From NCBI GenBank assembly GCA_903858915.1, contig CAIOKL010000278.1:1-38811 (forward strand): DNA of 38,811 nucleotides, read 5' to 3'. Both the position numbers and the translations under genes were made by a program. The DNA is from an uncultured Alphaproteobacteria bacterium. Lineage in GTDB: Bacteria > Pseudomonadota > Alphaproteobacteria > Rickettsiales > UBA1997. Under the pieces are notes generated by a model that saw only the letters and a program-made list of their open reading frames with translations, did not search any database and had not been told where the DNA came from. Shown here piece after piece: positions 8,234 through 17,424 of this stretch (positions are counted from its first letter, which is position 1; the number at the start of each line of letters is the position of its first letter).

Positions 8234-9088
8234 TTATTCCCATTTTGCGATTGGCGGTAAAGACATAAGAATTGCTTCAACATTGCCTCCCGTCATAAGT
8301 CCAAAGCGGGTTCCGCGATCATAAATTAAATTAAATTCTGCATAAAGTCCGCGTTTTTGGAGCTGAATTTCTTTTTGTTGTTCGGTAAATTTTTTGGACA
8401 TTTGGCGACGCACAATTTTTGGATAAATATCTAAAAAAGCCAAGCCAACATTTTTAGTAAATTCAAAATCATTGTCAAAATTTTCGGTGTTTAAATAATC
8501 ATAAAAAATTCCGCCAACACCGCGCGCAACATTGCGATGCTTGATGAAAAAATATTCGTCACACCATTTTTTTTGCTTTTCGTAATAAGTTGGATCGGCA
8601 GAATCGCAAGCTTTTTTTAAAGAAGCGTGAAAATCAATGGTGTCTTGAGGGTTTTCAACGGCGGGGTTGAGGTCAGTTCCGCCACCAAACCAAGTTTTTT
8701 GAGTGCAAATAAATCGCGTGTTAAGATGAACGGCGGGAACGAGTGGCGACTTCATGTGCGCCACTAAAGAAATTCCGCTCGCCCAAAATCTTGGATCTTC
8801 TTTGGCGCCGGGAATTTCGTTGCGAAATTCGGGGCTAAATTCGCCATAAACTTCCGAAAAATTTACACCAACTTTTTCAAATACATTGCCTTTCATTACA
8901 GACATTTCGCCGTGTCCGCCATCATTGTCGGGACGCGATTTTTCTTGTCGATCCCAATTTTTTCTTGAAAATTTTCCAGGGTATTTTTTATCGAATTCGG
9001 CTTCAATTTTTTCGAATTCAAAACAGATTCCATCGCGTAAAAAACGAAACCAATTTGAGCATTTTTGTTGCTTTTCTTCAAGATTCAT
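8234..9088 (-). CDS. hemF: Oxygen-dependent coproporphyrinogen III oxidase
   Basis: HemF converts coproporphyrinogen III to protoporphyrinogen IX with O2, so heme synthesis here is aerobic. The 284-residue length is typical. Hallmarks include the tryptophan-rich start (SNWFRFLRDGIC), HLNTRFICTQKTWFGGGTDL, the RNVARGVGGIFYDYL segment and YAEFNLIYDRGTRFGLMTGG near the C-terminus. It is the first gene of the minus-strand run and divergent from tyrS across about 100 AT-rich bases. It fits functionally with ccmC elsewhere in the window, which handles heme for cytochrome c. Confidence 0.96.
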   Translation of the reverse strand: MNLEEKQQKCSNWFRFLRDGICFEFEKIEAEFDKKYPGKFSRKNWDRQEKSRPDNDGGHGEMSVMKGNVFEKVGVNFSEVYGEFSPEFRNEIPGAKEDPRFWASGISLVAHMKSPLVPAVHLNTRFICTQKTWFGGGTDLNPAVENPQDTIDFHASLKKACDSADPTYYEKQKKWCDEYFFIKHRNVARGVGGIFYDYLNTENFDNDFEFTKNVGLAFLDIYPKIVRRQMSKKFTEQQKEIQLQKRGLYAEFNLIYDRGTRFGLMTGGNVEAILMSLPPIAKWE

Positions 9089-9188
9089 AATTTAAATAAA
9101 TTTAGGTTTACTGAATAAAAAATTTATTTTAAAATAACTTTTTTTAAATAAAATCAATTTATTACTATATTTAATTTTTTTTTCAAAA

Positions 9189-10436
9189 ATGAATTTGAAA
9201 TCAAGTTTTTTACATGAATTTTTTGAACGCGGATATTTAGCTCAATGCACTGATATATCAAAGCTTGACGAGGTTTTTTCGCAACAAAAAATTACCGCTT
9301 ATATCGGCTTTGATTGCACTGCAAAATCTTTGCATGTTGGCAGTTTGATTCAAATAATGATTTTAAGATTGCTTCAAAAGCACGGTCATAAAGCTTTAAT
9401 TTTGCTTGGCGGAGGAACGACAAAAATCGGCGACCCTTCTGGCAAGGATGACGCGAGGCAAATATTAAATTCTAGTAAAATTAATGAAAATTTAGTTGGA
9501 ATTCGCAACACTCTTCAAAAATTTATAAATTTTCAAGAAAATAAAGCGGTTTTAATAAATAATGATGATTGGTTGAAAAATCTCAATTATGTTGATTTTC
9601 TGCGTGAAATCGGCAAGCATTTTTCAATTAATCGCATGCTAACTTTTGATTCAGTTAAATCTAGACTTGAGCGCGAGCAACCCCTTTCTTTTCTCGAATT
9701 TAATTATATGATTTTGCAGGCATTTGATTTTTACGAGCTTCACAAAAATCATGATTGCATTTTACAAATTGGCGGTTCCGATCAATGGGGAAATATCGTT
9801 AATGGCGTTGAATTAATCAGAAAATTGGGATTCGAAAATGGCTTGTCTTCCAAAAAATCCGAAGCTTTTGGTTTGACTTCGCCACTTCTAACGACTTTTG
9901 ATGGTAAAAAAATGGGAAAAACCGCCGACGGTGCGGTTTGGCTTGATGAAACAATGCTTTCACCCTTCGATTATTTTCAATATTTTCGCAATACTCACGA
10001 TGGCGATGTAATAAAATTCTTAAAATTATTCACCGATTTATCGCTCGAAGAAATTAAAAAACATGAAGATTTTCAAGGTCAAGAAATCAACAAAGTCAAA
10101 GAAATTTTAGCTTTCGAGACTACAAAAATATGTCATGGTGAAGAAATTGCCAATCAAGTTTTAAATAAAGCTCGGGCAATTTTTTTACAAAAAAATGTTG
10201 AAGCTTTTGAAGAAAAAATCATTGCTTTTGAAGAAAATAATCAAAAAAAATTAGTTGATATAATTTTCGAGATAAAAGCTACGGAATCAAAGGCTGACGC
10301 CAAAAGATTAATTGAAGGAAAAGCCGTTAAAATCAATAATGAAATTATTGCCGACATAAATCACATTATTAGCAATAAAAACGCTTTTGAATTATCGATT
10401 GGTAAGAAAAAATTTTTTAAAATTATTATAAAATAA
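9189..10436 (+). CDS. tyrS: Tyrosyl-tRNA synthetase
   Basis: TyrS charges tRNA-Tyr. The 415-residue class I synthetase shows the HIGH-equivalent HVGS at about residues 49-52 after YIGFDCTAKSL, and the KMSKS-equivalent KMGKT in FDGKKMGKTADGAVWL. Between them is GGSDQWGNIVNGVELIRK, the family tyrosine/tRNA region. A C-terminal S4-like RNA-binding domain covers about residues 345-410 (ESKADAKRLIEGKAVKIN). One base separates its stop from the next start, so it leads a plus-strand operon with the kinase and murF-mraY. Confidence 0.97.
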   Translation: MNLKSSFLHEFFERGYLAQCTDISKLDEVFSQQKITAYIGFDCTAKSLHVGSLIQIMILRLLQKHGHKALILLGGGTTKIGDPSGKDDARQILNSSKINENLVGIRNTLQKFINFQENKAVLINNDDWLKNLNYVDFLREIGKHFSINRMLTFDSVKSRLEREQPLSFLEFNYMILQAFDFYELHKNHDCILQIGGSDQWGNIVNGVELIRKLGFENGLSSKKSEAFGLTSPLLTTFDGKKMGKTADGAVWLDETMLSPFDYFQYFRNTHDGDVIKFLKLFTDLSLEEIKKHEDFQGQEINKVKEILAFETTKICHGEEIANQVLNKARAIFLQKNVEAFEEKIIAFEENNQKKLVDIIFEIKATESKADAKRLIEGKAVKINNEIIADINHIISNKNAFELSIGKKKFFKIIIK

Positions 10437-10437
10437 A

Positions 10438-11415
10438 ATGACAAACAAAATAATTGGCATCGGCAACGCAATCGTTGATTTTCTAGCTAAATCTGAAGAT
10501 AATTTTCTCAAAAAACTCGAAGTTGAAAAAGGCTCGATGCTTTTAATCGATGAAAAATTTGTAGAAAGTTTAAGTGATTTATCGATTGAAAAATTTAGTT
10601 CGGGTGGATCGGTTGGCAACACAATTGCAACTTTGGCGCAACTCGATAATGCCGTTGATTTTATTGGTGTCGTCGGCGATGATGCCACGGGAAAAAAATT
10701 TATTGACGACATTCAAAAAAGTGGCGCAATTTTTAAGGGAAAAATTTTACCAAATCAAAAAACCGCCTCTTCATTTATTTTGGTAACCCCAGACGCTCAA
10801 CGCACCATGCTTACTTATCTTGGATGCGCTTCAAAAATTGATGAAGTGCATTTTGATGAAAATGATTTCAAAAATGCTAAAATTTTATATATTGAAGGAT
10901 ATTTGTGGGATTCTCCGCAAACTATTTCGGCTTTAAAAAAATCAATTTATTTGGCGAAGAAAAATAATGTAAAAATTGCTTTTTCTCTCTCCGATTCTTT
11001 TTGCGTCGAGCGCCACCATCAAGACTTTATAAATCTAATAAAAAATGAAGTCGATATATTGTTTTCGAATGAGGCTGAGGCTTTAAAGCTTGCGCAATTA
11101 ACTCATTTTGATCAGCAAAAAATTCACGATTTTTTTATTAATATTAATCCAAACATTGTCTTGGCTTTGACTAGGAGTGAAAGGGGTTGTATAATTATAA
11201 AACAAAATAAAATTTTAGAAATTTCTACAAAAAAAATTGAAAAAATTGTTGACACCACAGGAGCGGGAGATAGTTTTGCTAGCGGTTTCTTATATTATTT
11301 TGTTCGTGGATTTGATTTAGAAAAATGTGGCGAATATGGCAATTTTTTAGCCGGTAAAATAATTCAAAAATTCGGCGCAAGATTCGATTCTAGCGAAATA
11401 AAAATATTAAAATAA
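10438..11415 (+). CDS. PfkB-family sugar/nucleoside kinase, probably adenosine kinase
   Basis: A ribokinase-fold kinase of 325 residues. The C-terminal signature DTTGAGDSFASGFLY carries the anion-hole GAGD (275-278) with catalytic base Asp278. The N-terminal glycine motif GIGNAIVDF and SSGGSVGNTIATLAQL are as in alphaproteobacterial adenosine kinases. That family phosphorylates adenosine to AMP, a salvage reaction next to the de novo purine genes of this window. Substrate choice within PfkB cannot be read from sequence alone. It lies 1 base after tyrS and 12 bases before murF. Confidence 0.85.
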   Translation: MTNKIIGIGNAIVDFLAKSEDNFLKKLEVEKGSMLLIDEKFVESLSDLSIEKFSSGGSVGNTIATLAQLDNAVDFIGVVGDDATGKKFIDDIQKSGAIFKGKILPNQKTASSFILVTPDAQRTMLTYLGCASKIDEVHFDENDFKNAKILYIEGYLWDSPQTISALKKSIYLAKKNNVKIAFSLSDSFCVERHHQDFINLIKNEVDILFSNEAEALKLAQLTHFDQQKIHDFFININPNIVLALTRSERGCIIIKQNKILEISTKKIEKIVDTTGAGDSFASGFLYYFVRGFDLEKCGEYGNFLAGKIIQKFGARFDSSEIKILK

Positions 11416-11427
11416 TTTTTTGTAAAA

Positions 11428-12864
11428 ATGACGCTCTGGACTACAAAAGAAATAACGGAAGCACTTGCGGATGAATTAAATAATTCAATAAATAATTCAG
11501 AAAATTTATTGATAGAAAATGTTTTTATCGATAGTCGTAAAAAAATTTATGCGGGTCTTTTTGTGGCTCTTAAGGGTGAAAATACCGACGGTCACAAATT
11601 TCTTATGCAAGCCTTCGAAAATGGCGCTAATTTTGCGCTTGTTGAGCAAATTCCTGATGAAATAAAAAATTCCAATTTTATTTCCCGATTAATTTTAGTT
11701 AAAAATACTTATAAAGCACTCGAAAAACTTGCTGAATTTTCGCGTCAAAGAACCAAGGCAAAAATCATTGCGCTTACCGGAAGCGTTGGCAAAACTGGCA
11801 CCAAAGAAATGTTGAAATTAGCTTTCTCAACTCAAGGAAAAACCTTTGCTAATTCTGGAAATTTAAATAATCACATTGGCTTACCGCTTTCGCTATCAAA
11901 CCTTGAAGCTGATTGCGAATATGCTATTTTTGAAATGGGCATGAATCATTTAAATGAAATAATTCACCTTTCCAAAATTGCGCGTCCGCATGTTGCGATT
12001 ATTACCAATGTTGGCTCCGTTCATATCGAATTTTTTAAAAATGAACAAGAAATTGCTTTGGCAAAATCTGAAATTTTTGCAGGTTTAGAAGAAAATGGCG
12101 TTGCGATTATTAACGCCGATAATATTCATTTTGAATTTTTGAAACAACAAGCTCAATCCTACAAAATCCTTGATTCGAACCTAGTTTCTTTTGGCAATAA
12201 AAATCAAGCCGATTACCAAATTAACGACATTTCGATAGTCGAATCTTCTCTTTCAAAAATTGAAGCAAAAACTAAAAATTCTCAAAAAATTTCTTATTTA
12301 ACGGGATGTTCGAATCAAGCCGTCAATTTCAATTCAATAATCGTGGTTGCTTGTCTTGATTTAATCGGCAAAGATTTAAATTCCGGATTAGCTGTTTTAA
12401 AAAATTTTTCTAGCTCTGATGGGCGTGGCAAAGTTAGTGATATTATTGTTAATGGCAAAAAAATTACGATAATTGATGACACCTACAACGCCAGCATTTT
12501 ATCAATGAAAGCCGGATTACAAAATTGTGAAAAATTAAAAAATATTTTAAATAAAAAAAGAATGATTTGCGCTCTTGGAGACATGCTCGAGCTTGGCGAA
12601 AAATCTTTAGAAATTCATGGCGAAGTTTTAAATTTTGTCAAAGAAAAAAATTTTGATCAAATCATTTTAGTTGGCAAAAAAATGGATGAAGTTAATCAAA
12701 ATATTAAATTAAAAAATTCTAAAAATTATCCTGATTCAATTTCTGCAAGTCTTGATTTTGAAGGCATTTTAAATGATGGCGACATCGTTTATTTAAAAGG
12801 ATCTCGTGGAATGAAAATGGAAAAAATCATTGAAAAATTAACCTTAAAAACCAGTGTTCACTAG
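11428..12864 (+). CDS. murF: UDP-MurNAc-tripeptide:D-Ala-D-Ala ligase
   Basis: MurF adds D-Ala-D-Ala to the UDP-MurNAc tripeptide, the last cytoplasmic step of the peptidoglycan precursor. The 478-residue protein has the three Mur domains. Its ATP loop is ALTGSVGKTGTKEML near residue 115. GNLNNHIGLPLSL, EMGMNHLNEI and IIDDTYNASILSM are MurF hallmarks. Its 3' end overlaps mraY by 11 bases, so the two are probably translated together. murE is not found upstream, where it normally lies in the classical cluster. Confidence 0.96.
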   Translation: MTLWTTKEITEALADELNNSINNSENLLIENVFIDSRKKIYAGLFVALKGENTDGHKFLMQAFENGANFALVEQIPDEIKNSNFISRLILVKNTYKALEKLAEFSRQRTKAKIIALTGSVGKTGTKEMLKLAFSTQGKTFANSGNLNNHIGLPLSLSNLEADCEYAIFEMGMNHLNEIIHLSKIARPHVAIITNVGSVHIEFFKNEQEIALAKSEIFAGLEENGVAIINADNIHFEFLKQQAQSYKILDSNLVSFGNKNQADYQINDISIVESSLSKIEAKTKNSQKISYLTGCSNQAVNFNSIIVVACLDLIGKDLNSGLAVLKNFSSSDGRGKVSDIIVNGKKITIIDDTYNASILSMKAGLQNCEKLKNILNKKRMICALGDMLELGEKSLEIHGEVLNFVKEKNFDQIILVGKKMDEVNQNIKLKNSKNYPDSISASLDFEGILNDGDIVYLKGSRGMKMEKIIEKLTLKTSVH

Positions 12865-13906
12865 TCTTGTAATTTTTAAAAGCCTATGGCTTAAAGCCTT
12901 TGTTTGCTTGGCTTCATCTTATTTAATCGCATTTTTTTCAATTCGCAAATATATTGCGATAATGAATAAGAAAAATTTATTTCAGCCGATTCGTTCCGAC
13001 GGCCCCGAATCGCATTTAAAAAATAAAAAACGCACCCCGACCATGGGTGGAATTTTTATAATTTTGGCAACTTTGCTAACTACTTTTTTCTTCATCGATA
13101 TTTATAATCGTTATATTTTAGTTATCTGCTCAATCATGATTTGCTTTGCCTCGATTGGCTTGATTGATGATTTAATGAAAGTTGTTTTTAAAAATACCAA
13201 AGGTTTTCGTGGCAGTTATCGTATCGTTATTCAATTTGGAATTATCGGTTTGGCCTTTCTGTGGCTTAATGTGATTGACCCAATTCATGCGACCGGCGAA
13301 ATATTTTTCCCGCTCGGCGCGCATCATTATTTAGCTCTAAATTTATCGCTTTACATAATTTTTGTAACAATAGTTATCGTCGGATCGTCAAACGCCGTCA
13401 ACTTAACGGATGGCTTAGACGGCTTGGTTTCCGTGCCGGCAATAATAAATTTAATTTGTTTAATATTGTTAATTCACGCTTCGTCAACTCGCGAATTGGC
13501 TACTAAATTCAATGTTCCGCATGTTTTATTTTCGGGAGAAATTATATTTTTTTGTATAGCTTTGATCGGCTCAATTTTAGCTTTTTTAACCTTTAATTTT
13601 AAACCTGCTAAAATTTTTATGGGCGATGTTGGAAGTCTGGGAATTGGCTCTGTTCTTGGTTTGATTGCCATAATTGTTAAACAAGAATTTGTATTTTTCT
13701 TAATTTCAATTTTATTTGTCGCCGAAGCGCTTTCGGTGATTCTTCAAGTTGGTTCTTATAAATTACGCAAAAAAAGAATTTTTTTAATGGCGCCATTACA
13801 TCATCATTTTGAAAAATTAGGATGGAGCGAGCAACGGGTTGTATTCAGCTTCTGGACGGCTTCTTTCTTTTTTGCAATTATTGGAACCTTGGTTTTTTTA
13901 TATTAA
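12854..13906 (+). CDS. mraY: Phospho-N-acetylmuramoyl-pentapeptide transferase
   Basis: MraY moves phospho-MurNAc-pentapeptide onto undecaprenyl phosphate, making lipid I in the inner membrane. The 350-residue polytopic protein has all core motifs: KKRTPTMGG, the LIDDLMKV aspartates, NAVNLTDGLDGL, FMGDVGSLGIGS and APLHHHFEKLGWSE. The start is a GTG at 12854 inside murF; it gives the usual hydrophobic N-terminus, and no better ATG lies nearby. murD, its normal follower, is instead about 6.4 kb downstream. Confidence 0.96.
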   Translation: MFTSLVIFKSLWLKAFVCLASSYLIAFFSIRKYIAIMNKKNLFQPIRSDGPESHLKNKKRTPTMGGIFIILATLLTTFFFIDIYNRYILVICSIMICFASIGLIDDLMKVVFKNTKGFRGSYRIVIQFGIIGLAFLWLNVIDPIHATGEIFFPLGAHHYLALNLSLYIIFVTIVIVGSSNAVNLTDGLDGLVSVPAIINLICLILLIHASSTRELATKFNVPHVLFSGEIIFFCIALIGSILAFLTFNFKPAKIFMGDVGSLGIGSVLGLIAIIVKQEFVFFLISILFVAEALSVILQVGSYKLRKKRIFLMAPLHHHFEKLGWSEQRVVFSFWTASFFFAIIGTLVFLY

Positions 13907-13975
13907 TTTTTTAGTTAAAAAACAAAATTCAAATCCGTAAATTATCAAATAAATTTATTCAAATAAACTAACTTT

Positions 13976-15565
13976 ATGAACAAAAAATCAAGAGTTTATC
14001 TTTATGATTCTACCCTACGAGACGGCGCACAGACTAGCACCGTCAATTTTTCTGTTCAAAATAAAATTGATATCGCCAAAATGCTCGATAAAATCGGCAT
14101 TGATTTTATCGAAGGCGGTTGGCCGGGAGCAAATCCGATTGATGACGAATTTTTTTTAAAGCTTCCAAAGCTTGAAAAATCACAATTCGTGGCTTTTGGC
14201 ATGACGCGACGCGTTAATAGTTCGGCGGGCAATGACAACGCGCTCAACGCTTTAATCAACTCACCGGCCCAATCGATTTGTATAGTTGGCAAGAGTTGGG
14301 ATTTTCATTTAACGCACGCTTTACATATTTCTGAACAAGAAAATTTGGCAATGATTTCTGAATCGATTCAATATATCGTTAAAAGAAAAAAAGTGGCGAT
14401 GTTTGACGCCGAACACTTCTTCGATGGTTATAAAGCCAATCCAAAATTTGCCTTAAATGTTGTTAAAACCGCTTTTGAAGCGGGTGCGCGCTGGGTTATT
14501 TTATGCGATACAAACGGCGGAACCCTGCCCTCGGAAATAAAATCAATAATTAATGAAGTCGTAAAAATTATTCCCGGAGAAAATCTTGGAATTCATTGTC
14601 ATAACGACACCGGCAATGCTGTTGCTAATTCGATTTGCGCTGTTGAGGCTGGAGTGCGTCAAGTGCAAGGCACTATCAACGGTCTTGGCGAAAGATGTGG
14701 CAATGCTAATTTGACTTCAATCATTCCAACTTTGGCTTTGAAAATGGGCTATGATATTGGAATTGAAGAATCTCATCTTAAAAATTTATTAAAAGTTTCG
14801 CGATTTCTTGATGAAATTTTGAACAAAGAAAGTGATAAATTTGCACCTTATGTTGGTAAATATGCTTTTGCGCATAAAGGCGGATTGCATGTGTCGGCAG
14901 TAGCGAAAAACGCGAGTTCTTACGAGCATATTGAGCCTGAAAAAGTTGGCAATCATCGTCAAATTATGGTTTCAAATCAAGCGGGTCGTTCCAACATTAT
15001 AAGTCGTTTGAAAGAAATTGGTTTAATTAAAAATGAAGAAAATTTGGGCGATAAAATTAGCGATTTAGTCAACATCGTTAAGGATTTAGAAACGCAAGGT
15101 TATGCGTATGATTCGGCGGATGCGAGTTTTGAAATTTTGGCTAAAAAATCATTATCGATTGTTCCGAATTTCTTCGAATTAATTAGTTTTAGCGTTGTTG
15201 ACGAAAGAAGTCACGATGAAAATGGCGAAATTATCACGATGGCGGAAGCGACAATAAAAATTAAAATCGATGATAAAATCTCAATGGCAATTTCCAAGGG
15301 TAATGGACCGGTGAACGCTTTAGATAAAGCTCTTCGTAAGGCTTTATCAGAGAAATATCCAGTTTTAGAAAATATTAAATTGAGCGATTATAAAGTAAGA
15401 ATTTTAACTCCTTCCGACGGAACGCAGGCAATCACGCGCGTGCAAATCGAATCTTGCGACGAAAAAGGTGAAGTTTGGACAACAATCGGCGTTTCCAAAA
15501 ACATTATTGACGCCTCTTTCCGCGCGCTTCACGACAGCATGACTTATTGCTTAATTCGACAATAA
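13976..15565 (+). CDS. cimA: (R)-citramalate synthase
   Basis: CimA condenses pyruvate and acetyl-CoA to citramalate, a threonine-independent entry to isoleucine synthesis. The 529-residue protein starts with the DRE-TIM signature VYLYDSTLRDGAQTSTVNFS at about residues 7-26. This is followed by FIEGGWPGANPIDDEFF, which marks CimA rather than isopropylmalate or homocitrate synthase. HCHNDTGNAVANS and GTINGLGERCGNANL follow. Residues about 390-529 form the LeuA-type dimer/allosteric domain, where isoleucine feedback acts in the family. It has its own 69-base upstream spacer with no obvious Shine-Dalgarno. It converges on the HAD gene with one base between the stops. No other ilv/leu gene is in the window. 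Confidence 0.92.
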   Translation: MNKKSRVYLYDSTLRDGAQTSTVNFSVQNKIDIAKMLDKIGIDFIEGGWPGANPIDDEFFLKLPKLEKSQFVAFGMTRRVNSSAGNDNALNALINSPAQSICIVGKSWDFHLTHALHISEQENLAMISESIQYIVKRKKVAMFDAEHFFDGYKANPKFALNVVKTAFEAGARWVILCDTNGGTLPSEIKSIINEVVKIIPGENLGIHCHNDTGNAVANSICAVEAGVRQVQGTINGLGERCGNANLTSIIPTLALKMGYDIGIEESHLKNLLKVSRFLDEILNKESDKFAPYVGKYAFAHKGGLHVSAVAKNASSYEHIEPEKVGNHRQIMVSNQAGRSNIISRLKEIGLIKNEENLGDKISDLVNIVKDLETQGYAYDSADASFEILAKKSLSIVPNFFELISFSVVDERSHDENGEIITMAEATIKIKIDDKISMAISKGNGPVNALDKALRKALSEKYPVLENIKLSDYKVRILTPSDGTQAITRVQIESCDEKGEVWTTIGVSKNIIDASFRALHDSMTYCLIRQ

Positions 15566-15566
15566 T

Positions 15567-16286
15567 TTAAAATTTTTTCAAAATATCGATTAATTGTTGA
15601 TGGTCAAAGTAAACCGCAACCGCGCCTTTGTTATCAAAGCCATTTTCTAAAATTTTTTGGTCAATTGTTTTGGAAATTTTATTATCCGAATGTCCATAAA
15701 TTATTGGAACGGCGCCTGAATTATGGGCGCATTCGACATCGGCAATGGTGTCGCCAACAAACCAAATATAATGTTTTTTGGTATCAATTTCCGAGCCGTT
15801 TAAAGCAAAATCAACCGGCTCGCGACTCGGTTTGTCGGAGTTGGCGTCTTGCGCGCCGACCAATGAAAAAAATAAATTTTCGAGTTGTAATTTTTTAACT
15901 TCTTTGCGTAAAGTAATGCCAATTTTATTGCTTACTAAAAATTGTGGAATGTTTAAAGTTTTTACAAAATTTAATAATTCAAAAGAATTTTTTAACAAAG
16001 AAATTTGCGCGATATTAATGTCGTGATAGGCTTTTTTGTAGATCTCGCCTGCCCTTTCCCAATCATTGCCAAAAATTTCTGGAAATGATTCGCGCATCGA
16101 TTTATGAACCGAATCGCGAACTTTTTCAACGCTCCATTCTTCGCGATTGGTGGCGCGCATCGTTGAATTTATGGCGCTTTGAATGAGTGGCCAAGTATCG
16201 ACTAAAGTGTTATCCCAATCGTAAATAATGGCGTCAGGTTTTTTTAAATTTTCAAAAGCTTGGAAATTTTTTTCGAGATTTAGCAT
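15567..16286 (-). CDS. HAD-superfamily hydrolase, phosphoglycolate-phosphatase-like
   Basis: A 239-residue haloacid-dehalogenase-type phosphatase. Motif I is IYDWDNTLVDTW with nucleophile Asp23 and general acid Asp25. Motif II is FLVSNK, and motif IV is VGDTIADVECAHNSGA. A helical cap (about residues 35-105) separates motifs I and II, as in Gph-like phosphatases. The substrate is not predictable. It is the last gene of the minus-strand ccmC-fdxA-HAD group, 2 bases after fdxA, and its stop meets that of cimA. Confidence 0.85.
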   Translation of the reverse strand: MLNLEKNFQAFENLKKPDAIIYDWDNTLVDTWPLIQSAINSTMRATNREEWSVEKVRDSVHKSMRESFPEIFGNDWERAGEIYKKAYHDINIAQISLLKNSFELLNFVKTLNIPQFLVSNKIGITLRKEVKKLQLENLFFSLVGAQDANSDKPSREPVDFALNGSEIDTKKHYIWFVGDTIADVECAHNSGAVPIIYGHSDNKISKTIDQKILENGFDNKGAVAVYFDHQQLIDILKKF

Positions 16287-16288
16287 TT

Positions 16289-16636
16289 TTATAAAGTTTC
16301 TTTGGTTGATTTAGGCGGACGCGGATCGAAAAATTTTTCAAATTTATTTTTCATGCCGTCCATTTCTTTTGCCTCGGGTAAGGCATCTTTTTTCTTGGTA
16401 ATATTTGGCCATTTTTTGGTATATTCGCGATTAATTTCAACCCATCGCAATAAATCTGGAGATTCGGGAGAAATCGCTTCGGCTGGGCATTCAGGGACGC
16501 AAACACCGCAATCGATGCATGCTTCGGGGTCGATAACTAGCATATTTTCGCCTTCGTAAAAGCAATCGACGGGACACACCGAAACGCAATCGGTATATTT
16601 GCATCGAACACAATTGTCGGTAACAACATAAGTCAT
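16289..16636 (-). CDS. fdxA: 7Fe ferredoxin (3Fe-4S plus 4Fe-4S)
   Basis: A 115-residue ferredoxin of the Azotobacter FdI / alphaproteobacterial FdxA type. By family alignment, Cys9, Cys17 and Cys50 would hold the 3Fe-4S cluster and Cys21, Cys40, Cys43 and Cys46 the 4Fe-4S cluster; Cys12 is extra. The pattern CVSVCPVDCFY and CIDCGVCVPECP is intact, and the C-terminal tail of about 60 residues is usual for this type. Its start overlaps the ccmC stop by 4 bases (ATGA). Confidence 0.94.
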   Translation of the reverse strand: MTYVVTDNCVRCKYTDCVSVCPVDCFYEGENMLVIDPEACIDCGVCVPECPAEAISPESPDLLRWVEINREYTKKWPNITKKKDALPEAKEMDGMKNKFEKFFDPRPPKSTKETL

Positions 16637-17352
16637 AAATTGTTATTTTTTAATGTTAATGATTGAATTTTGCGCTTCATGATTTCATTTTTAACTGCAA
16701 TCAAAGAAACGAAAATAAAAGTGCAAAAATATGCCCCGAACATCAATAATAAAGGCTCTAAAAATGACGGATGAATTGCCGTTCCGCCCGAGCGAATAAT
16801 GCTCGCTTTTTGGTGAAGAGAATTCCAATATTCAACCGAAAATTTGATGATTGGAATATTTACGAAGCCAACAATCGAAATGATCGCCGAGATTTTTTCA
16901 GCCTTGATTTTATCTTCAATATTGTCGAATAAAAGCAAATATCCCAAATATAAAAAGAATAAAATTAACATTGAAGTGAGGCGCGCGTCCCAGACCCACC
17001 AAGCGCCCCAAATGGGTTTACCCCAAATCGCTCCCGTAACTAATGTTATGAATGTAAATACGCACCCGATTTCGGCGACGGCGCGAGCGATTACATAAAA
17101 AAAGCGATTTTTCCAAACGAATCCGGCAATATTAAAACTTGCCATTAAACAATAAATTAATAATGACATCCATGCCGACGGAACATGAATATACATGATT
17201 TTAACAGCGTTGCCTTGTTGATAATCGTCGGGCGAAGAAGAGATTGCTAAGAGTGCAAAAAATAAAAATACTTTTGCCAAAATTATAAAAATTGGCGTAA
17301 AAATACGAAAATTTTTGTCAAAATTTTTTAATTGTAAAAAATAATTTATCAT
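16633..17352 (-). CDS. ccmC: Cytochrome c maturation heme-handling protein CcmC
   Basis: CcmC presents heme to the chaperone CcmE in system I cytochrome c maturation. The protein has six membrane segments and the tryptophan-rich periplasmic signature around GAWWVWDARLTSMLIL. The preceding YQQGNAVKIMYIHVPSAWMS is also diagnostic. The ATG at 17352 gives 239 residues, the normal length. An in-frame ATG at 17421 would add 23 residues and lies only 3 bases after the upstream stop, so it remains possible. Other ccm genes are not in the window. The giant cysteine-rich protein nearby also needs periplasmic thiol chemistry, but no link is shown. Confidence 0.94.
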   Translation of the reverse strand: MINYFLQLKNFDKNFRIFTPIFIILAKVFLFFALLAISSSPDDYQQGNAVKIMYIHVPSAWMSLLIYCLMASFNIAGFVWKNRFFYVIARAVAEIGCVFTFITLVTGAIWGKPIWGAWWVWDARLTSMLILFFLYLGYLLLFDNIEDKIKAEKISAIISIVGFVNIPIIKFSVEYWNSLHQKASIIRSGGTAIHPSFLEPLLLMFGAYFCTFIFVSLIAVKNEIMKRKIQSLTLKNNNL

Positions 17353-17424
17353 TTTAAAAGTTAAGAAAATGAAGGCTTTGTAACGCAATCGATAATTTAC
17401 AAAAAATAAAATTTTATGCAAATA

